Assembly: GCF_001647285.1 (NCBI RefSeq)
Contig: NZ_LRML01000002.1
Location: 62,001-126,000 of the forward strand
Origin: Rufibacter roseus
GTDB taxonomy: Bacteria; Bacteroidota; Bacteroidia; Cytophagales; Hymenobacteraceae
DNA: 64,000 nt
Direction: 5' to 3'
Positions 1 through 9,787 of this stretch are shown piece after piece. Position numbers and translations under genes: made by a program. The notes beneath the pieces were generated by a model, which worked only from the letters and a program-made list of their open reading frames with translations, did not search any database and had not been told where the DNA came from. Each line of letters starts with the position of its first letter. Within the stretch, counting starts at the first letter, position 1.

Positions 1-2633
1 AAGTTCAGATTCCAGTTTTTAACGGTAAGGTCATTGCTGAAACCTAAGTATACGGGTGACATAGGTGCCTTATAACGGTAGAGGTCATTCTGGTTAATGA
101 TACCATCGTTGTTCAAATCAGCATACACACCTTCTACAGGCTTGCCTTCTTCGTTATACACCTGTTTGTATACATAGAAAGCAAATGGGGTATATCCCAC
201 CGTATGCACCTGAACAGTATTACCTGTACCGCCAGAGATACCACCTTGAGGGCTTCCTACGCTGTTTGTTTCGTCCACATTAGTCAGGCGGGTAATGGTG
301 ACATCTGTATAAGTACCATTTACGCTAAAGTTCCAGTTGACATTTTCAAGGTTAATTGGGTTGAAGTTCAACGTTACCTCAACCCCTTCAGACTCCAAGC
401 TTCCAACGTTAGTGAAGAGTCTGTTAGATAGGTTAGAACCAGCCGCTGGAATGATAGTACCCAACAGGTCTTTGGTTTCTTTACGGTAATAATCAATGGT
501 ACCAGTAAACTTATCGTTGAACAAGCCGAAGTCTAATCCTACGTTGTACTGCTTGGTTTCTTCCCACTTAATATTTCTGTCATATTCGGCAGGACGTAGT
601 GTGTTGTAGTATTGGTTCCCGAAAGGATACATGGCTGTGTTCTCACTGAAAGTATAGCGAGCCAGGTAAGGATAGCTTTGACCAAAGTCCTGCTGACCAG
701 TTAAGCCATAACCCAATCTCAGTTTCAAGTCAGTGATGGCAGTGGCATTTCTCAAGAAACTTTCCTGATTAATTCTCCAGGCAAAGGCCAACGCTGGGAA
801 AGTACCCCAACGGGTGTCTGGCGAGAATCTTGAAGAACCGTCTCTGCGGATATTGGCAGTTAATACGTAGCGGTCGTTAAAGGTATAGTTCACACGCCCA
901 AAGAAGCCGATCAGTGCATTTTCAACTTCAAAAGGAAAAGGAGCAGCTTGGGTTAACTCTACCGTACCCGCTTCATTGAAGGTGGCAAAAGAAGGGCTGT
1001 AGGTTTTAAAATACTGGTAAGAATAGCCTACAGTAGCATCAACACGGCTTTTAAGTGCTGTAATTTCTTTTGCATAGTTGAAGTAGAAATCCATTAAGCG
1101 GCTGTCTCTCTCCTGCTCGTATTGGCTACGGCTACCTGCTGTTGAGAAACCTGAAGCCAACGTTGGCGCCACTACCACCCCGCCTTCGCTTCTGGAAAGG
1201 TCATAACCCACATTCAGGTTAGCCCGCAGATCTGGCAGGAAATGGAAGCGGTAATCTAACTGCATGCTTCCTATGCTTCTGAATACCTCACCCTGATCAC
1301 GTCTTTGCTCCAGCATGCTCAAAGGGTTTCTTGGAGACAGCAGAAGCGGTCCGTTTGCATTGGCCCACTCATAATAGCCTCCAAAACGGGAATCGTCTGA
1401 ATAAACAGGTTGAGTAGGGTCAAACGCTACCGCTGAACCAATTGCTCCCTCATCTGCAAATCTGCTTTTAGAGAGCGTTCCTCTAACATTCAGGTTCACG
1501 CGCAGGTGATCATCTAAAAAGCTTGGCGTCAGGTTTATAGCCGCAGAACTCCTTTTCAAGTGTCCTGTTTTCAACGTGCCCTGTTGATCTAAATATCCTA
1601 ATGACACCCGGTATGGCAGGCTTTTCACTGAGCCACTGAACACAAGGTTATTGTCAATACCAAAAGCGTCTCTAAAAATCTGATCTTGCCAATTGGTCCT
1701 GGCATCTCCTAACAATGCTTCCTGGCTTGGCCCTTTTTCACGAAGCACCGCCTCACGAAACTCATCGGCAGAAAGAACATCTACCTGATCAGTTAATCTA
1801 TAGATAGAGGCAATGGTGTTAAAATTCACCTTGAAAGGTGCATCAGCCAAACCCTTTTTAGTAGTGATGATGATTACCCCGTTAGATGCTCTGGAACCAT
1901 AAATAGCAGTAGCAGACGCATCTTTCAAAATATTGAAAGATTCAATATCATTAGGGTTGATAAGACTAAGAGGGTTAGGTGAACCGGAGATTGTTCCGTT
2001 GTCAACCGGGACACCGTCAATCACTATCAATGGATCATTGCTTGCTCCCAAAGAAGATCCACCTCTGATCCGGATTGTGCTACCGGAGCCGGGGGCGCCA
2101 CCATTTGAAGTAATTTGCACACCTGCCACTCTACCGGTAATTAATTGGTCCGGTGTGGTTACCTGACCACGGTTGAAGTTTTCTTCTGTTACAGTAGCGA
2201 CAGAACCTGTTACATCTTCGCGCCGCTGGGTACCATACCCCACCACAACAATTTCTTCCAATGCCTTTGCATCTGTGGCCAAGGTTACATTTACATTAGA
2301 TTGATTTCCCACAGAAACTTCTTGTGTAACATAACCTATGTAAGAAAGCACCAAAGTGCCGCCGCTGCCTGACACTGGTAAAGAGAATTGTCCATTAGCA
2401 TCAGTAGCAGTGGCGGTGGTCGTTCCTTTTAGGGCGACCGTTACTCCTATCAGAGGTGCTCCATCACTACCTGTCACTACTCCAGTAACAGTTCTTTGTT
2501 GAGCGAAAGCCTGACCGGAGCCTACTGCTAATAAAGCTATAAACAGCATAGTCAGGTAAGCCATCTTCCTGTGCTGCCATAGAGTAAACCAACTGTTTAA
2601 TGTTGGCTGCACTTTTGGTAATATGTTTGTCAT
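1..2633 (-). CDS. SusC/RagA-family TonB-dependent outer-membrane receptor (3' end outside window)
   Basis: Imports oligosaccharides or other large nutrients across the outer membrane with a SusD partner, powered by TonB. The 877 visible residues start with an N-terminal extension and hydrophobic signal segment (about 24-44, ending AFAQQ), followed by a carboxypeptidase-D-like domain (about 47-122), the family hallmark VVVGYGTQ (129-136), a plug domain and a long beta-barrel. The barrel is cut by the left edge, and a susD gene would be expected beyond it. The ATG sits where the signal peptide begins. The gene is divergent from a LacI regulator, and a palindromic operator lies 97 bases upstream of the start, so sugar-responsive control by that regulator is likely (inference). 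The substrate cannot be read from the sequence; the nearby sugar permease suggests a carbohydrate. Confidence 0.95.
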   Translation of the reverse strand, partial: MTNILPKVQPTLNSWFTLWQHRKMAYLTMLFIALLAVGSGQAFAQQRTVTGVVTGSDGAPLIGVTVALKGTTTATATDANGQFSLPVSGSGGTLVLSYIGYVTQEVSVGNQSNVNVTLATDAKALEEIVVVGYGTQRREDVTGSVATVTEENFNRGQVTTPDQLITGRVAGVQITSNGGAPGSGSTIRIRGGSSLGASNDPLIVIDGVPVDNGTISGSPNPLSLINPNDIESFNILKDASATAIYGSRASNGVIIITTKKGLADAPFKVNFNTIASIYRLTDQVDVLSADEFREAVLREKGPSQEALLGDARTNWQDQIFRDAFGIDNNLVFSGSVKSLPYRVSLGYLDQQGTLKTGHLKRSSAAINLTPSFLDDHLRVNLNVRGTLSKSRFADEGAIGSAVAFDPTQPVYSDDSRFGGYYEWANANGPLLLSPRNPLSMLEQRRDQGEVFRSIGSMQLDYRFHFLPDLRANLNVGYDLSRSEGGVVVAPTLASGFSTAGSRSQYEQERDSRLMDFYFNYAKEITALKSRVDATVGYSYQYFKTYSPSFATFNEAGTVELTQAAPFPFEVENALIGFFGRVNYTFNDRYVLTANIRRDGSSRFSPDTRWGTFPALAFAWRINQESFLRNATAITDLKLRLGYGLTGQQDFGQSYPYLARYTFSENTAMYPFGNQYYNTLRPAEYDRNIKWEETKQYNVGLDFGLFNDKFTGTIDYYRKETKDLLGTIIPAAGSNLSNRLFTNVGSLESEGVEVTLNFNPINLENVNWNFSVNGTYTDVTITRLTNVDETNSVGSPQGGISGGTGNTVQVHTVGYTPFAFYVYKQVYNEEGKPVEGVYADLNNDGIINQNDLYRYKAPMSPVYLGFSNDLTVKNWNLN

Positions 2634-2705
2634 AAAAGAAGGGTTAGGATTTGAAACTATAGAATAAAGGTGTAATTGACAGTTACACAAAAAGCTGATT
2701 ATCAA

Positions 2706-2758
2706 TGGAATTGATTTTCCAACTCATTTAGGAAATCGATTTCCTTAGCGATTTAAGG
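2706..2758. promoter_or_regulatory. Cluster of LacI-type operator palindromes between susC and lacI-like gene
   Basis: The core AGGAAATCGATTTCCT (2730-2745) is a perfect 16-bp palindrome with the central CG step typical of LacI-family operators. Overlapping it, CCTTAGCGATTTAAGG (2743-2758) has matching 5-bp ends. Upstream, GGAATTGATTTTCC (2707-2720) keeps the GGAA/TTCC outer halves. The cluster lies in the susC leader, so binding would probably control susC. Assignment to the adjacent regulator is an inference. Confidence 0.6.
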
Positions 2759-3041
2759 ATTTCTTTTCTTATCTCAAAGATTTTTGAACATAAAAATTTT
2801 CAGATTTTTAACAATTTTCTAAATAAACGACTCAAGGAAATAACTTTTTAAAATTTTTTATTCTTGAGAGGCCTGATATTATGAGATGAATAATTAGTTT
2901 TGTTTCACTTGAGATGCTTTTAGCAAGCGGGGGATTTGCGCCTTTTACGACTATTACAAAGAAATCGTTCTACTACAGGCGCTTTTTTATATTTTTTTCA
3001 ACCATTCCGCTCACCTCCAGTTTTTTAACTTTATTTGCTGA

Positions 3042-3055
3042 AGAAATCGATAACC
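3042..3055. promoter_or_regulatory. Weak operator-like half site just before the LacI regulator
   Basis: GAAATCGATAACC shares the AAATCGAT core of the perfect palindrome upstream and ends 5 bases before the regulator start codon. This is a plausible autoregulatory site, but only one half is well conserved. Confidence 0.3.
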
Positions 3056-3059
3056 CACT

Positions 3060-4112
3060 ATGGCGAGAATCACCATTCATGACATCGCAAAGGAGCTGAA
3101 TACATCCCCTTCTACCGTTTCAAAGGCTTTAAATGACCATCCATCTATAAGTGTGGCTACAAAAGAGCTTATCAAGACGGCTGCACAAAATTTAAATTAC
3201 AAACAGAACCGCCTGGCTTCTTCTCTCCGTTCAGGCAGAACCAATATTATAGGCATTGTTATTCCCAGTTCTGAAATTGGTTTTTTTGCCGCAGTAGTAC
3301 ATGGTATAGAAAGACTTGCCCGCACCAAAGGATACAATGTGTTATTGTTCCAGTCAACTGAAAACGGCGAATACGAGGTAGAGGGTATAGAAACACTGCT
3401 GCAAACCAGCGTAGATGGCATTATTGCTTCTATTGCCATGGAGACTACTAATTACGACCACTTTCTGGAAGTAAAGAAGCGGAAAGTACCGCTGGTACTT
3501 TTTGACCGGACCAAAGATGAACTCAAGGCCCCTTCTGTGGTAGTAGATGATTATAAAGGGGCATTTATGGCCACCGAGCATTTAATCCAGCAAGGCTATA
3601 ACCGTATTGCCCATATTTCTGGTCCACAGCACATCAAAATTTTCAATGACCGCCTTTGCGGGTATGTTGATGCTTTGCGCTCGAATAACCTAACCGTAGA
3701 CGATGATTTAATTCAGTACGGCAAAAACTCGGTAGAGTCAGGTAGAATGGGGGCTGAGTACTTATTCAATAGCTCTAAAAAACCAGATGCCATATTTGCC
3801 GCCGAAGATTTTACCGGTTTAGGAGCTCTGCAATATATAAAGAAGCAGGGTTATAAAATGCCTGAACAAATAGGAATGGTTGGTTTCGGAAATGAGTCGT
3901 TTAGCCCTTATGTTACCCCCAGCCTTTCTACCATTGACCAGCAGGCTCCCCAAATGGGCGAAGAAGCGTTCAACCTGTTTTTAGAGGCACTGGCTCAAAA
4001 AAACAATTCCACTGCTCCTACCCTGGAGTTGGAACAACCCAAGAAGATTGTGTTAGATCCGGTGTTGGTTGTGCGGGAGTCATCTGACCGCAAGAGGGAG
4101 AACCATTCATAG
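3060..4112 (+). CDS. LacI/GalR-family transcriptional regulator
   Basis: DNA-binding regulator, 350 aa, the usual size for the family. The N-terminal helix-turn-helix is seen at residues 3-26 (IHDIAKELNTSPSTVSKALN), followed by the hinge (about 45-60) and a periplasmic-binding-protein-like effector domain with the family's FDR, HISGP and VGFGNE motifs. It is divergent from susC and followed in the same direction by an FHS-type sugar permease, so it probably senses a sugar or sugar phosphate and controls this uptake locus. A perfect operator palindrome lies about 320 bases upstream and a weaker half site directly in front of the start. The ATG is chosen because MARITIHDIA aligns with the family start. 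Ligand unknown. Confidence 0.93.
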   Translation: MARITIHDIAKELNTSPSTVSKALNDHPSISVATKELIKTAAQNLNYKQNRLASSLRSGRTNIIGIVIPSSEIGFFAAVVHGIERLARTKGYNVLLFQSTENGEYEVEGIETLLQTSVDGIIASIAMETTNYDHFLEVKKRKVPLVLFDRTKDELKAPSVVVDDYKGAFMATEHLIQQGYNRIAHISGPQHIKIFNDRLCGYVDALRSNNLTVDDDLIQYGKNSVESGRMGAEYLFNSSKKPDAIFAAEDFTGLGALQYIKKQGYKMPEQIGMVGFGNESFSPYVTPSLSTIDQQAPQMGEEAFNLFLEALAQKNNSTAPTLELEQPKKIVLDPVLVVRESSDRKRENHS

Positions 4113-4180
4113 CCAGCAAGCAGTAGCATGACATGCACCTCTTCAGTTCAAGTTTCCCCAAGTGTCTTTAGATCACCTGT

Positions 4181-4218
4181 TGTTTTAGACCTGTTTTTGA
4201 AAAATCAGCTCTAAAACA
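4181..4218. repeat. Dispersed intergenic hairpin, copy 1
   Basis: Begins TGTTTTAGACCTG and ends CAGCTCTAAAACA. The outer nine bases pair perfectly (TGTTTTAGA/TCTAAAACA) and the inner part pairs as CTGTTTTT/AAAAATCAG. It is a member of the dispersed hairpin family described in the findings and lies just past the LacI gene, so it may also end its transcript. Confidence 0.7.
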
Positions 4219-4656
4219 ACTTCTATTATTTATTGCTGTTCTTATGTGCTACTAAATGAGTTTTTTGAAACCACATGTATTTAACATATTAATTCAAATA
4301 TTGTCTCATAAAATTAAATCCATATCTTCATTTTCCTGATGCACCTAAAACTACACCCGCCTCTAGAAAGGCTACGATACAGGAAAATTTTGAAATATTT
4401 ATTACAAATGAGAAACCTACAAGAAATAGTAGATCTTTCAATTGTTTCTTTTTAAAGGGTAAAGGCTGAGTTATTTACCTATTCTAGAATCTTACAACTC
4501 TGGCACTGGAGTAGTAAATGCTGTAAGAGGTATTCAAAAATTACCCCCTGTTAGGCTTAATTGATGATTAATTTTTTTAGTTTAGAACCGATTTTGCAAT
4601 TACTCAATCTGTTCTTATAACTAACACTTCAAATCTCTCTCTCATTAAACCATTTT
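4219..4656. other. Gene-free AT-rich stretch before the sugar permease
   Basis: No reading frame with family resemblance was found on either strand. It should contain the permease promoter. A CCGATTTT at 4589-4596 weakly resembles the upstream operator core; nothing else was recognised. Confidence 0.5.
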
Positions 4657-6270
4657 ATGGAGCAACAATCTAGTAAAAGCTACAGCTCGGCATTGTACAC
4701 GCTGGCGATGGTATTTTTTTTCTGGGGCTTTCTGGCAGCCTCAAACGGAGTATTCATTCCCTTCTGTAAAACCCACTTTGATTTAACCCAATTTGAGTCG
4801 CAGTTGATTGACTCCGCCTTCTATGGGGCTTACTTTATTGGCTCACTGCTACTATACCTCTACTCTACCAGTGTAGGATTTGACTTCTTGAATAAAATTG
4901 GGTACAAAAAAGGAATAATTTACGGCTTGATCATCTCAGTGGTGGGCGCCCTCCTTATGCTGCCTGCGGTAGGTTCTGAGAATTATTGGTTTATCTTATT
5001 AGCCTTTTTCGTAATTGCCCTGGGCTTCTCGTTGCAGCAAACAGCCGCTAACCCTTTTGCCGTAGCGCTAGGCGACCCGGCTACGGGTATGCACCGCTTA
5101 AATCTTACTGGTGGGGTTAACTCGCTTGGTACTACTTTAGGACCAATTATTATTACGCTTGTTTTGTTTGGAGCCGTGGTTGCCTCTCCGGAGCAAATTG
5201 AGGCTGCTACTACCAGCTCTATTAACATGCTGTATCTTATCTTAGCTGGGGTATTCCTTTTGGTGGCTGGTATCTTCTCTATCCGTAAAATGCCACGCGT
5301 AACGTCAGACGAAGAACCGGAGCGCAGTAGCAAAGCAACCAAAGCATTGTTGGCCATTACTGGTGTTATCATTGCTTTGTCTTTAGTAGGAAAATTATTG
5401 CCAGAAAGTGACTCCACCACCCTTATTCTCTTAGTTCTGGCTCTCTTAAGCGTGATATTGATCTTGGTTTTATCTACCAAGGCTGCCCAAGGTAGTGGAG
5501 AAGGCTGGGGAGCTATGCGTTACCCGCAATTGACCCTAGGCATGATCGCTATCTTTGTGTATGTGGGGGTTGAGGTAACTATTCAAAGTAATTTGGGTGC
5601 TTTGTTGATGACTGAGGAATTTGGTGGTTACAATGAGGCCCAGATCTCTAGGTACATCTCTCTTTATTGGGGAAGCTTAATGATTGGCCGCTGGATGAGT
5701 GCCGTGACGATCTTCAATGTTTCTAAAAGCACCCGTACTATTCTGAGCGTGGTAGTGCCGTTCATTGCTTTTGCAGTAGTATTGATTGTAAACTACATCA
5801 GCGGAAACGCAGTGAATGACCTGTATGTGTATGCGGTTTGTATTGCTATCATGATAGCGGTTAACTTCTGGTCTCAAGGTAAGCCTGCCAAGTTGCTGAT
5901 GGGCCTGGGTCTGTTAGGTGTGGTGGCTATGATTATTGGTCTTTATACAACCGGAAAAGTAGGTTTGTTCGCTTTCATAAGCGGAGGTTTGATCTGCTCT
6001 ATTATGTGGTCCAGTATTTTTGCTTTAAGCATTACCGGTTTGGGTAAATATACAAGCCAAGGTTCTTCCCTGTTAATCATGATGATTTTGGGTGGTGCCA
6101 TCATTCCGCCGCTTCAGGGCGGGTTAGCCGACATCATTGACATTCACTCTTCATATTGGGTAGCCGTGGTATGTTTCGGATACTTAGCCTTCTTTGCCTG
6201 GAGGGTTTCCGGAATCCTTAAAAAGCAAGGATATGATATTGAGAACTTAGGAGTAGAAGGCGGTCATTAA
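4657..6270 (+). CDS. Sugar MFS transporter, FHS (fucose/glucose/galactose permease-like) family
   Basis: Inner-membrane sugar:proton symporter, 537 aa, with about 12-14 hydrophobic segments. The N-terminus [19 protein letters not shown] and the motif [15 protein letters not shown] (about residues 128-142) are characteristic of FucP/GluP-type carriers. It is about 100 residues longer than FucP, mostly because of a hydrophobic stretch around residues 220-290 that adds membrane segments. It follows the LacI regulator on the same strand and probably carries into the cytoplasm the sugar released from what the neighbouring SusC receptor brings in. The substrate is not determined. A strong terminator follows 18 bases after the stop codon. 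Confidence 0.88.
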   Translation: MEQQSSKSYSSALYTLAMVFFFWGFLAASNGVFIPFCKTHFDLTQFESQLIDSAFYGAYFIGSLLLYLYSTSVGFDFLNKIGYKKGIIYGLIISVVGALLMLPAVGSENYWFILLAFFVIALGFSLQQTAANPFAVALGDPATGMHRLNLTGGVNSLGTTLGPIIITLVLFGAVVASPEQIEAATTSSINMLYLILAGVFLLVAGIFSIRKMPRVTSDEEPERSSKATKALLAITGVIIALSLVGKLLPESDSTTLILLVLALLSVILILVLSTKAAQGSGEGWGAMRYPQLTLGMIAIFVYVGVEVTIQSNLGALLMTEEFGGYNEAQISRYISLYWGSLMIGRWMSAVTIFNVSKSTRTILSVVVPFIAFAVVLIVNYISGNAVNDLYVYAVCIAIMIAVNFWSQGKPAKLLMGLGLLGVVAMIIGLYTTGKVGLFAFISGGLICSIMWSSIFALSITGLGKYTSQGSSLLIMMILGGAIIPPLQGGLADIIDIHSSYWVAVVCFGYLAFFAWRVSGILKKQGYDIENLGVEGGH

Positions 6271-6288
6271 CCGCTGACTTCATCTACA

Positions 6289-6326
6289 AAACAGGAAAGG
6301 CTGCCAAATGGCAGCCTTTCCTGTTT
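6289..6326 (+). terminator. Terminator after sugar permease
   Basis: Perfect 17-bp stem (AAACAGGAAAGGCTGCC and its complement) with loop AAAT, 18 bases after the stop codon. The right arm ends CTGTTT. Confidence 0.8.
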
Positions 6327-6436
6327 AGCCTTTATTAGGTAAAGTAAGCCTATAACAAGTCTACTCCTTCTAGTGCTAAATTTTTAACCTCAGCTCATTT
6401 GGATCTAACCTTTCATTTGTATCTGCTATAGCGTAG

Positions 6437-6472
6437 AAAGGCCTCACCGTTGTTTATACCAGTGAGGCCTTT
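6437..6472 (-). terminator. Probable terminator downstream of gldG
   Basis: Eleven-bp perfect stem AAAGGCCTCAC/GTGAGGCCTTT with a 14-base loop. It lies 90 bases past the gldG stop on the minus strand and could work in either direction. Confidence 0.55.
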
Positions 6473-6501
6473 AGCGCAGGCACTACAAATTTTAAACTGT
6501 T

Positions 6502-6543
6502 CCTGTTTTAGACTTAGTTTATCAAAAACAGGCTGAAAATAGG
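6502..6543. repeat. Dispersed intergenic hairpin, copy 2
   Basis: Starts CCTGTTTTAGACTTAG and ends ACAGGCTGAAAATAGG. The outer arms pair with a few mismatches. It sits between the gldG stop and its terminator. Confidence 0.55.
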
Positions 6544-6561
6544 AGCTTTCTAGAGCAATTG

Positions 6562-8274
6562 TTACCTCGCGTATTTCCGTTTGCGGAACCAGAACTTAAG
6601 TACGCCGAAGAGCAGCAATAGCGCCAAAGGAACGCCTAAGTTGATTGCCTGCCACTTGCTTCTTTCCTCGCGAAGCTTTGCCTTATCTAGTGGACGCAGC
6701 TGAATTTCTTTCCCGCGAAGCTCAATCAAACCTTTTTCATCTAACAGAAAATCGACCACATTCTTCAGTAGCTCTTTGTTGGCGAAGCGGGTGCGGGTGA
6801 AGCGGTCAAAGCCAAGCTCCATAGGCCTACCACTTTTAGGATCCACTTCATTGGCTGCCAAATCTCCATCAGAGAAAATGACTAGCTGTGTAGGCTTACT
6901 TTCCGCTTGAAAAGGAATAAGCACGCCTTCCGGCACCGGACGATTATTGAAGGCTGATTTGAAGGTGCCTTCCAGCAGGTACCCCACCGGAATAGCGTTC
7001 TGGCTGAACTGACGCGGGTCACGGTCTACCCTTGGGTCGTTTAATGAAATGGAAACGGGAGCCTCCCGTCTGCGTGAATATTGGGAGGTCCACATTAGTG
7101 GCGTCTTTTTGATTCCTACCGCCTTTACCGTGTCAAGTGAGCTGACAAACTTAGTCTGTACGGCATCTAAATTGCGCGTCATGGGGAGCTTACTGAAATT
7201 AGTGAGCAGAGGGTAGTAGTTCCAAGGCACCAACTGCGTCTGGGGCTGGTTGCCCATATAACCTGTTACCATAGGTATGAAGCTGGCGTTCAGATCTTGC
7301 ACCAAATCATGGTTTATTCTTATGCCGTATTTGAAAAGCAGGTCAGTGAGATTGAGGTCGTTCGGGAAAGCCACATTCACTCCTTCCCGCAAGCTGTCTA
7401 AAGAAGCGTTCACGCCATCTAACAGAAACAGCACCTTGCCCCCCCGCATGATGAACTGGTCTAGCTTGTATTTCTCTGCCTCGGTATAAGGTTGAGAGGG
7501 TCTGGCCATCACCACTAAGTTGAAATTATTCAGGTCCGGCACTTGAGTTAAATCAGCCCTATTTACGGTGTAGTATTCAGACAGCGTACCCAAGAAATCA
7601 GCTGCCTGCGGTACCCACAGCTCGCCATGCCCTTGCAACACACCAATTCGCCCGGAGCTAACCGATGATACCTTTCTTAGCGCCGATGCCAACTCATACT
7701 CCAGCCCCTCGATAGATTGATTTAATCGTTCCTCAGGCGTGGCAGCCTGGCTGCCTTTTAGCAAGGTTACTGCCGTTTCTTTTTGCCCCGCTGAGACTAA
7801 AGCCCCCGGAAATACGATCTTCTCTACCTTCTTGTCCCCCTCCTGGGCAAACAGATTGGTAGGCTGCAACCCCTTCTGCGCCAATTGGCCATAAAATTGG
7901 TTTCGCGCCTGCTCATTGGTGTTGGCACTAGGGTCAATAAACTGGTACTGTATTTTACCGTCCGAGTACAGGCGGAATTCTTCCAGCATCTCACGCGTGC
8001 TATTCTGCAGGCGCCGGAATCCGGCGGGAAATTCACCTTCTAAATATACCGTTATCTGTACCTGCTCTTGCAGATTTCCCAACAACTCTTTGGTTTGTTC
8101 AGAAATGGTATAACGTTTATCTTCGGTCAAATCTATCCGGAAGAAGTAGCGGCTAGCCACAAAGTTGAGTACCAACAGTAACCCAACAGCCACTAAAAAG
8201 AAGGTCCAGTCTTGACGGCGGCGGTTTTCTACCTCTGGTTGTGGAGGGGCGGTTTCGTTTGTCTCTTCTACCAT
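6562..8274 (-). CDS. gldG: Gliding-motility ABC transporter, substrate-binding-like subunit GldG
   Basis: 570 aa, the usual GldG length. There is one membrane segment near the N-terminus (about 25-45, FFLVAVGLLLVLNFVASRYF), a large periplasmic part containing an ABC_transp_aux-like domain (YTISEQTKELL, LLKGSQAATPEERLNQSIEGLEYELA), and a C-terminal membrane segment (about 545-563). It works with GldF and GldA in the complex required for gliding in Flavobacterium johnsoniae. The start overlaps the last 7 bases of gldF, indicating translational coupling. It is the last gene of a minus-strand run that includes gldA. Confidence 0.92.
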   Translation of the reverse strand: MVEETNETAPPQPEVENRRRQDWTFFLVAVGLLLVLNFVASRYFFRIDLTEDKRYTISEQTKELLGNLQEQVQITVYLEGEFPAGFRRLQNSTREMLEEFRLYSDGKIQYQFIDPSANTNEQARNQFYGQLAQKGLQPTNLFAQEGDKKVEKIVFPGALVSAGQKETAVTLLKGSQAATPEERLNQSIEGLEYELASALRKVSSVSSGRIGVLQGHGELWVPQAADFLGTLSEYYTVNRADLTQVPDLNNFNLVVMARPSQPYTEAEKYKLDQFIMRGGKVLFLLDGVNASLDSLREGVNVAFPNDLNLTDLLFKYGIRINHDLVQDLNASFIPMVTGYMGNQPQTQLVPWNYYPLLTNFSKLPMTRNLDAVQTKFVSSLDTVKAVGIKKTPLMWTSQYSRRREAPVSISLNDPRVDRDPRQFSQNAIPVGYLLEGTFKSAFNNRPVPEGVLIPFQAESKPTQLVIFSDGDLAANEVDPKSGRPMELGFDRFTRTRFANKELLKNVVDFLLDEKGLIELRGKEIQLRPLDKAKLREERSKWQAINLGVPLALLLLFGVLKFWFRKRKYAR

Positions 8275-8996
8275 TTTCTGCTCTCCAACACTAGTTTAGT
8301 ACCCAATAACATAATTGAAATCACGCTCAGAAAGTACAGCACATCTCTTGAATCAATCAACCCTTTGCTGATGGAGCTGTAATGGTACGAAATACCTAGT
8401 TGTGCAATGTAATAAGAAGAAGTGCCCCAAGCATCAATGGAGGCCAAAAGATCAAAGCCGGTGTACACCAGGTAACACAGAAAGACTGCCAGAATAAAGG
8501 CCACTATTTGGTTTTCAGTAAGCGAAGAAGCAAAAACGCCCATAGCCACAAACACAGCCGCCAGGAATACCAGTCCCAGGTATGAACCTGCCACCGCCGC
8601 TGAGTCTATGTTACCCACCGGGTCACCCAACAAATACACACTCACGTAATACAGCAGCGTGGGTAGCAGCGCGAACAGGGCCAGCAGCAAACAGGCGAAA
8701 AACTTACCCAGTAAAAGCTGCGTGTCTGAAACGGGTTTAGTGAGCAGCAGTTCCATGGTTCCCCCTTTCCGCTCCTCGGCGAACGTACGCATGGTAATGG
8801 CCGGGATCAGAAACAGAAATAACCAGGGAGCCAGGGAAAAAACGCTCTGCAGATCGGCGTAGCCATAGTCTAGCACGCTGCTGTCAGGAAACACCCACAT
8901 AAATAGCCCCGTGGCCACTAAGAACACCCCAATGACTATATAGCCAATAAGGGAATTGAGGTATGAATTAAACTCTTTGGAAAGTATGGCGAACAT
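8268..8996 (-). CDS. gldF: Gliding-motility ABC transporter permease GldF
   Basis: 242 aa with six hydrophobic segments and the ABC-2 permease pattern, including FAEERKGGTMELLLTKPVSDTQLLLGK reduced here to its core motif EERKGGTMELLLTKP (about residues 74-88). It forms the membrane channel part of the GldAFG complex. It overlaps gldG by 7 bases. The ATPase gene gldA lies upstream on the same strand, separated by one small membrane-protein gene. Confidence 0.92.
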   Translation of the reverse strand: MFAILSKEFNSYLNSLIGYIVIGVFLVATGLFMWVFPDSSVLDYGYADLQSVFSLAPWLFLFLIPAITMRTFAEERKGGTMELLLTKPVSDTQLLLGKFFACLLLALFALLPTLLYYVSVYLLGDPVGNIDSAAVAGSYLGLVFLAAVFVAMGVFASSLTENQIVAFILAVFLCYLVYTGFDLLASIDAWGTSSYYIAQLGISYHYSSISKGLIDSRDVLYFLSVISIMLLGTKLVLESRKW

Positions 8997-9069
8997 TGTT
9001 CGTTTATGTTGATTGTTAATTGTTGATGGCTGATTGCTTTTTAATTATTTGTTAACCTTTTGTATCCTT

Positions 9070-9105
9070 TTTTTTGCCTGTTTTTCAAATAATAAGCCTA
9101 AAACA
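9070..9105. repeat. Dispersed intergenic hairpin, copy 3 (degenerate)
   Basis: TTTTTTGCCTGTTTTTC on one side and AAGCCTAAAACA on the other. It resembles the family in sequence, but the arms pair imperfectly. Confidence 0.4.
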
Positions 9106-9148
9106 TTTTTAGTAGTCGCCCATGTAGGTGTAATAGGCAATGATTAAT

Positions 9149-9712
9149 TTAAGCTTTAGAAGTTACTGGCCTCTTCTGGATCGGCAACTTTAGCTCTGCC
9201 GCATTCCAATCTGTTTCTTTCTCCAGCATTTCCGCAAAAGAATAAAGCCCTTTTAAATGTTGGTGAACGCCCACTTTGGTATTGTATACATCTGTTAACT
9301 TGATCAAGCCAGAGAAAGCATGAAACTGTACATGTTCAATTTCCTGCCAATTGACTTTTTTGACCTTTCCGAACACGCTTTTTACTTCAACTGTAGTTTC
9401 ATCAAAGGTAACTCGATGGTTCTTGTACCACAGGAAACATGGTATGCCAGCTCCCCAGAAAATGCCTAACATTACGGCTGTAATGCCAATTGATTCACCA
9501 AGGCTCATGTCATCTACCATGACCATTGCCATCAGAAAAATTAAACCAATGCCAAAACCAACTATGCCTGCCACTGCGTAGAGCTTCGGCATTCTTAATT
9601 CGATAAATCCTTCCTCATTTTTATGTGTTTCTTTCCCAGTACTTCTTTTCAGAAGAAACATAGTTAAAGAAACTGCTACACCAATAATTAGGTAAACTAA
9701 AAAATCACTCAT
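9149..9712 (-). CDS. Small membrane protein with PH-like C-terminal part, function unknown
   Basis: 187 aa. There are three hydrophobic segments (about 4-20, 46-65 and 77-97), then a soluble part with the strand pattern of bacterial PH-like domains (HRVTFDETTVEVKSVFGKVKKVNW, read here as VTFDETTVEVKS followed by KKVNWQEIEHV). I do not recognise a named family. It sits on the same strand between gldA and gldF, where other gliding clusters usually have nothing, so a link to the transporter is possible but rests on position alone. The C-terminus is basic (KRPVTSKA). Confidence 0.65.
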   Translation of the reverse strand: MSDFLVYLIIGVAVSLTMFLLKRSTGKETHKNEEGFIELRMPKLYAVAGIVGFGIGLIFLMAMVMVDDMSLGESIGITAVMLGIFWGAGIPCFLWYKNHRVTFDETTVEVKSVFGKVKKVNWQEIEHVQFHAFSGLIKLTDVYNTKVGVHQHLKGLYSFAEMLEKETDWNAAELKLPIQKRPVTSKA

Positions 9713-9743
9713 AAAACATGGGTAACGAACAAAGACGCAATTT

Positions 9744-9783
9744 CTGTTTTAAGCCTGTTTTTCTAATAACGTGTCAAAAACAG
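9744..9783. repeat. Dispersed intergenic hairpin, copy 4
   Basis: Starts CTGTTTTAAGCCTG and ends GTCAAAAACAG. The outer CTGTTTT/AAAACAG pairs perfectly and the middle is diverged. It lies between gldA and the next gene downstream. Confidence 0.6.
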
Positions 9784-9787
9784 AGCT

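Noticed and set aside
4983-5480. 165-codon minus-strand frame inside the sugar permease
   Set aside because: Antisense to hydrophobic helices with family motifs; no protein-like features of its own.
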